The translations under genes and the position numbers were made by a program. Positions 33,298 to 36,845 of a stretch of DNA of 36,845 nucleotides are shown here, piece after piece (positions within the stretch are counted from its first letter, which is position 1; every line of letters starts with the position of its first letter). This stretch comes from Reyranella sp. GTDB taxonomy: Bacteria; Pseudomonadota; Alphaproteobacteria; Reyranellales; Reyranellaceae. The stretch is taken from NCBI GenBank assembly GCA_030684475.1, contig JAUXWB010000375.1, forward strand, positions 1 to 36,845. The letters are read 5' to 3'. Under the pieces are notes generated by a model. That model searched no databases and was not told where the DNA came from. It saw only the letters and a list, made by a program, of their open reading frames with translations.

Positions 33298-35193
33298 CTA
33301 GATCTCGATCCGGCCACCGAGTTCGACGACGCGGTTGGCCGGCAGGCCGAAGAAATCGCCGGGGCTCATGGCGAAGCGGCTGAGCATCAGAAAAAGCTTC
33401 TGCTGCCAGCGCGGCAGCATGGGCCGGTCGCCGCCGACGATGCTGTTGCGGCCGATGAAAAAGGTTGTGTGCTCGGGATCGACCGGAATCCCACGGTCGG
33501 CAAGTCCGGCAACGTCGTGTGCCACGTCGGGCTTTTCCATGAACCCGTAGCGCAGCAAAACGCGGTGGATGCCGTCACCGAGATCGGCGACCTCGCGACG
33601 CGTCTTCGGTGCCACGAAAGGCTCATCCGCGATGTGGACTGTGAGCAGAACGACATTTTCGTGCAGCGCTTCGTTGTGGATGAGGTTTCGTCTCATGCAG
33701 TTCGATGCATTGTCCGAGAGGGCCGTGAGATAGACCGCCGTGCCTCTGGCACGATGCCAGCCGCTGGAGTCGAAGCCGTTCAGCAGAGCATCGAGCGGCA
33801 CGGCCCTCTCCTTCTCGCGGGTCGCGACGGCGAGGCGGCCTTTCAGCCACGTCCACATCGCCGTGAAGATCACGGCGGCGATCAGAAGCGGCACCCAGCC
33901 GCCGTGGAGGAACTTCAGCATGTTGGACGAGACCAACGTGGCGTCGACGGCGATGAAGAATCCGAAAACCAGAAGCGCGGCCGGCCAGCCCCACTTCCAG
34001 CCGCGCACGGCGAGGCCGAGCATCAGCACGCTGGTCACCAGCATCGTGCCGGTGACGGCGATGCCGTAGGCGGCGGCGAGGTTCGAAGACGTGCTGAAGG
34101 CGAGGACAAGCGCCACGACGCCGGTCATCTGCAGCCAATTGACGGCCGGCACGTAGATCTGGCCGAACTCGCTGGCCGACGTATGCTGGATGCGCAGGCG
34201 CGGGCTGAGGCCCAGCAGGGCCGCCTGCTGGGCCATGGAAAAGGCCCCGGAAATGGTGGCCTGCGAGGCGATCACCGTCGCCGCCGCGGCGAGGGCGACC
34301 AGCGGATAGAGCGCCTCGCGCGGCGCCAAGCGGAAGAACGGATTCTCGAGTGACGTCGGATCGACCAGTAGCAGCGCGCCCTGTCCGTAGTAATTGATCA
34401 GCAGCGATGGCAGCACGAGCCCGAGCCAAGCCAGGCGGATGGGCGTGCGGCCGAAATGTCCCATGTCGGCGTAGAGCGCCTCGGCACCGGTGAAGGCGAG
34501 CGTGACCGCACCCAGCGCCACGAAGGCCACGACCTTGTGGCGAAGGGCGAACTCGACCGCGTGCAAGGGCGAGAGGGCTGCCAGCACCTGGGGGTGATTG
34601 ACGACGTGCTGGATGCCGAGCGCGAACAGGGTGATGAACCACAGCAGCATGATCGACCCGAACCAGCGGCCGACACCGGCGGTCCCGAAATGCTGCAGGG
34701 CGAACAGGCCCACGATCAGGCCGATCGAGATCGGCACCACCAGTGGCGCGAAGTCGGGCGTGGCGACGTTGAGGCCCTCGACCGCGCTCAGCACCGAGAT
34801 CGCCGGCGTCAGCAGGCAGTCGCCATAAAAGAGCGCGGCGCCGGCGATCCCGAGCATCATGTAGATCCGCCGTCGGCGCTGGGAGAGCCCCGTCTCCTGC
34901 AGCACCAGCGCCATCAGCGCCAGCACGCCGCCTTCGCCGTGGTTGTCCGCCCGCATCACCACGACGACGTATTTCAAGGTGACGACGATGATCAGGGCCC
35001 AGGTGATCAGCGACAGCATGCCCAGCACGTTGTCGGCGGTCGGCTTGATGCCCGTATAGTCGCTGAAGCACATGCTGACGGTGTAGAGCGGACTGGTGCC
35101 GATATCGCCGAAGACGACGCCGAGCGCCGCCAGGGTCAGCGCCGCCGTGCGCTTGTGGCCGGCAGGTTCCCTCGGCGAGCCGTTGGCCGTCAT
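33298..35193 (-). CDS. kup: Kup-family potassium uptake protein
   Basis: 631 residues from the ATG at 35193, close to the usual Kup length; an upstream GTG is possible. The KUP/HAK/KT hallmark ALGVVFGDIGTSPLYTV opens the first helix (residues 20-36). About twelve membrane helices follow, including GEGGVLALMAL, GDCLLTPAISVLSAVEGL and GALLLVDPTSLENPFF. The cytoplasmic C-terminal region (ALSDNASNCMRRNLIHNEALHENV, then FFIGRNSIV) is typical. K+/H+ symporter of the inner membrane. Single gene, convergent with the VOC operon and divergent from the next gene across 90 nt. Confidence 0.93.
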   Translation of the reverse strand: MTANGSPREPAGHKRTAALTLAALGVVFGDIGTSPLYTVSMCFSDYTGIKPTADNVLGMLSLITWALIIVVTLKYVVVVMRADNHGEGGVLALMALVLQETGLSQRRRRIYMMLGIAGAALFYGDCLLTPAISVLSAVEGLNVATPDFAPLVVPISIGLIVGLFALQHFGTAGVGRWFGSIMLLWFITLFALGIQHVVNHPQVLAALSPLHAVEFALRHKVVAFVALGAVTLAFTGAEALYADMGHFGRTPIRLAWLGLVLPSLLINYYGQGALLLVDPTSLENPFFRLAPREALYPLVALAAAATVIASQATISGAFSMAQQAALLGLSPRLRIQHTSASEFGQIYVPAVNWLQMTGVVALVLAFSTSSNLAAAYGIAVTGTMLVTSVLMLGLAVRGWKWGWPAALLVFGFFIAVDATLVSSNMLKFLHGGWVPLLIAAVIFTAMWTWLKGRLAVATREKERAVPLDALLNGFDSSGWHRARGTAVYLTALSDNASNCMRRNLIHNEALHENVVLLTVHIADEPFVAPKTRREVADLGDGIHRVLLRYGFMEKPDVAHDVAGLADRGIPVDPEHTTFFIGRNSIVGGDRPMLPRWQQKLFLMLSRFAMSPGDFFGLPANRVVELGGRIEI

Positions 35194-35283
35194 GCTGGTA
35201 TTCGTCACGTTCCCCCGTACAGCGATTGATCCTACGCGCGATTTCCCCGAGGCTGCAGCCGGAAATGTCGACGGAGGAAGAAA

Positions 35284-35676
35284 ATGGCCGAGAGCGAGAA
35301 CTACAAGAAGGGCACCGAGATCCGGAGCAAGTTGATGGGCGCCGCCTACGCCGACAAGATGAACAAGACGGTCTACGACGACCCGATGATGAAGAAGTTC
35401 GGCGACTACGCCCGCGAGGCGGTGTTCGGCATGCTGTGGTCGCGTCCCGGCCTCGACCTCAAGACCCGGGCGCTGATCTGCGTCATCTCCGACACCGCCC
35501 AGGCGCGCTGGCCGGAGTTCGCAATCCATCTGCGCATGGCCCGCAACCAGGGCTGGACCGAGGACGAACTGTCGGAGGCGTTGCTCCATCTCGGCGGCTA
35601 CATCGGCCTGCCCTCGGTCCGTGAGGCGCTGCTGACCGCCAAGGAGGTGTTCGAAGAGATGCGCAAGGAGGGCTGA
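35284..35676 (+). CDS. Carboxymuconolactone decarboxylase-family protein
   Basis: 130 residues with a GGAGGAAG ribosome site. The AhpD-like CMD domain covers residues 25-120: [53 protein letters not shown]. The pattern is that of PcaC-like proteins. The CxxC peroxidase pair of AhpD is absent (one cysteine only), so it is not an alkylhydroperoxidase. The true substrate is unclear; no protocatechuate genes are nearby. Five nt separate it from purC, so the two are probably co-transcribed. Confidence 0.82.
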   Translation: MAESENYKKGTEIRSKLMGAAYADKMNKTVYDDPMMKKFGDYAREAVFGMLWSRPGLDLKTRALICVISDTAQARWPEFAIHLRMARNQGWTEDELSEALLHLGGYIGLPSVREALLTAKEVFEEMRKEG

Positions 35677-35681
35677 GCGAC

Positions 35682-36599
35682 ATGGTGGCGATGACGACCA
35701 GCGATCTGCCCCTGGAGCGGATCGCGCGGGGCAAGGTGCGCGATGTCTATGCAGTCGATGCCGACCGGCTGCTGCTGGTGGCGACCGACCGGGTCAGCGC
35801 CTACGACGTGGTGATGGCCGAGCCCATCCCGAAGAAGGGCGCGGTGCTGACGCAGGTGAGCGCCTGGTGGTTCCGCCAACTGGGTGACGTGGTGAAACAC
35901 CACATGGTCTCGGCCGATGCCGGCGAGATCGCGGACGCCGTGCCGGCGCTCAAGCCGCATCGCGCGGAAATCGCGGGGCGGGCGATGCTGTGCCGGCGCG
36001 GCACGGTATTCCCGATTGAGTGCGTCGTGCGCGGCTACATCACCGGCTCGGCGTGGCGTGAATATGCCAAGACAGGCACGCTGGCCGGCGAGTCGCTGCC
36101 GGCGGGCCTCAAGGAAAGCGGCCGGCTCGATCCGCCGATCTTCAGTCCCGCGACCAAGGCCGAGAGCGGGCACGACGAGAACATTACCGTCGCGCGCATG
36201 CGCGAGATCCTGGGGGCCGACGTCACGGCCGAGCTCGAGCGGTTGACGCGCCTCGTCTACACCCGGGGCCGCGACGTCGCACTGGAGCGCGGCATCATCA
36301 TCGCCGACACCAAGTTCGAGTTCGGCCGCGCCAGGTCGGGCGAGATCCTGCTGATCGACGAGGTGATGACGCCGGATAGTTCGAGGTTCTGGCCGGCCGA
36401 CGGCTATGCCGACGGCCGCCCGCAACCCAGCTTCGACAAGCAGCCGCTGCGCGACTGGCTCGACGTCGAGCGCCACGCCGGCCGCTGGAACGGCGAGGCG
36501 CCGCCGCCCAAACTGCCGCCCGAGGTCGTCGACGCGACCAGCAAACGCTATCTCGAGGCGTATCGCCGACTGACCGGGGCCGACCTCAACGTGTCATGA
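35682..36599 (+). CDS. purC: SAICAR synthetase
   Basis: 305 residues of the roughly 300-residue type. ATP-dependent ligation of aspartate to CAIR in purine synthesis. Motifs: [13 protein letters not shown] (ATP site, near residue 14), [51 protein letters not shown] and [18 protein letters not shown] five nt after the upstream stop. Full length. Orientation and spacing suggest it shares the upstream promoter with the CMD-family gene. Confidence 0.95.
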   Translation: MVAMTTSDLPLERIARGKVRDVYAVDADRLLLVATDRVSAYDVVMAEPIPKKGAVLTQVSAWWFRQLGDVVKHHMVSADAGEIADAVPALKPHRAEIAGRAMLCRRGTVFPIECVVRGYITGSAWREYAKTGTLAGESLPAGLKESGRLDPPIFSPATKAESGHDENITVARMREILGADVTAELERLTRLVYTRGRDVALERGIIIADTKFEFGRARSGEILLIDEVMTPDSSRFWPADGYADGRPQPSFDKQPLRDWLDVERHAGRWNGEAPPPKLPPEVVDATSKRYLEAYRRLTGADLNVS

Positions 36600-36685
36600 C
36601 CGCGTGGGCGGGGTGAAGTCCAGCCCAACGGCGGATCAAGGGCAAAGCGACACGGTCGTTCCGAAATGTCCCAGGGCCGGACCCC

Positions 36686-36845
36686 TCAGAGCTCGAGGCG
36701 CCGCAGCCGGAGCGCGTTGGCGATCACGCTGACCGAACTCAGTGCCATGGCCGCTGCCGCGATGATCGGCGACAGCAGGATGCCGAACGTCGGGTAGAGG
36801 ATGCCGGCGGCGATCGGAACACCGGCGGCATTGTAGACGAAGGCG
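36686..36845 (-). CDS. copA: Cu(+)-type P1B ATPase, C-terminal end (partial)
   Basis: The last 52 residues of a heavy-metal P-type ATPase, cut at its 5' side by the window edge. They show the FVYN of the seventh helix, [28 protein letters not shown], and the closing [12 protein letters not shown] together with MxxSS is the ion-site signature of the Cu(+) subgroup (P1B-1). It exports monovalent copper across the inner membrane. Stop TGA at 36688-36686. Convergent with purC across an 86-nt gap. Confidence 0.85.
   Translation of the reverse strand, partial: AFVYNAAGVPIAAGILYPTFGILLSPIIAAAAMALSSVSVIANALRLRRLEL

Noticed and set aside
35284..35676. AhpD-type peroxidase reading of the CMD-family gene
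   Set aside because: The CxxC redox pair is missing; only one cysteine is present.

Overview
The window is GC-rich, densely coded DNA, most likely an alphaproteobacterial chromosome. Support comes from the cyo quinol oxidase, the hemP-hmuR-tonB-hmuSTUV heme locus, xdhAB, and a palindromic intergenic repeat of a kind common in Hyphomicrobiales and Rhodospirillales. A Reyranella- or Bradyrhizobium-like host would fit, but this is a guess from gene style. I see no insertion sequence, integrase, rRNA, tRNA or CRISPR array.

Layout. 0.1-6.5 kb: two PuuE-like deacetylase-fold hydrolases (minus) diverge from xdhAB (plus). This looks like a purine or N-heterocycle catabolic cluster. A convergent TetR gene follows, with a tandem operator facing a VOC-SDR gene pair (6.5-7.8 kb). 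7.8-8.3 kb: a palindromic repeat beside a decayed HEPN/MNT module, in which the nucleotidyltransferase is intact and the HEPN partner is a 22-codon stub. 8.35-10.5 kb: a thiolase and a Coq4-family protein with a TerB-like N-terminus, co-transcribed. 10.6-14.85 kb: a small membrane coiled-coil protein and cyoABCD. 14.85-15.43 kb: a gene-poor gap with an AT-rich inverted repeat. 15.4-25.0 kb (minus): a five-gene SrfABC-type operon. 24.9-32.1 kb (minus): a complete heme-uptake operon, directly upstream of and overlapping the srf operon. 32.2-33.3 kb (plus): a three-gene operon of mostly unknown function, diverging from hemP. 33.3-36.85 kb: kup, a carboxymuconolactone-decarboxylase-family gene, purC, and the C-terminus of a Cu(+)-type P1B ATPase cut by the window edge.

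The most interesting system is the Srf operon. SrfC has readable G1, G3 and G4 GTPase motifs. SrfB has the two phosphate loops and the adenosine motif of actin/Hsp70-fold ATPases. Two divergent SrfA paralogs and a Sel1-repeat protein are each single-pass membrane proteins with predicted cytoplasmic N-terminal and periplasmic C-terminal halves. Together they suggest a nucleotide-driven envelope machine: a cytosolic GTPase plus an actin-like ATPase, coupled to three bitopic anchors. The family name comes from SsrB-regulated Salmonella genes, and I know of no established mechanism. Its placement behind the heme operon with no gap suggests possible iron-linked expression.
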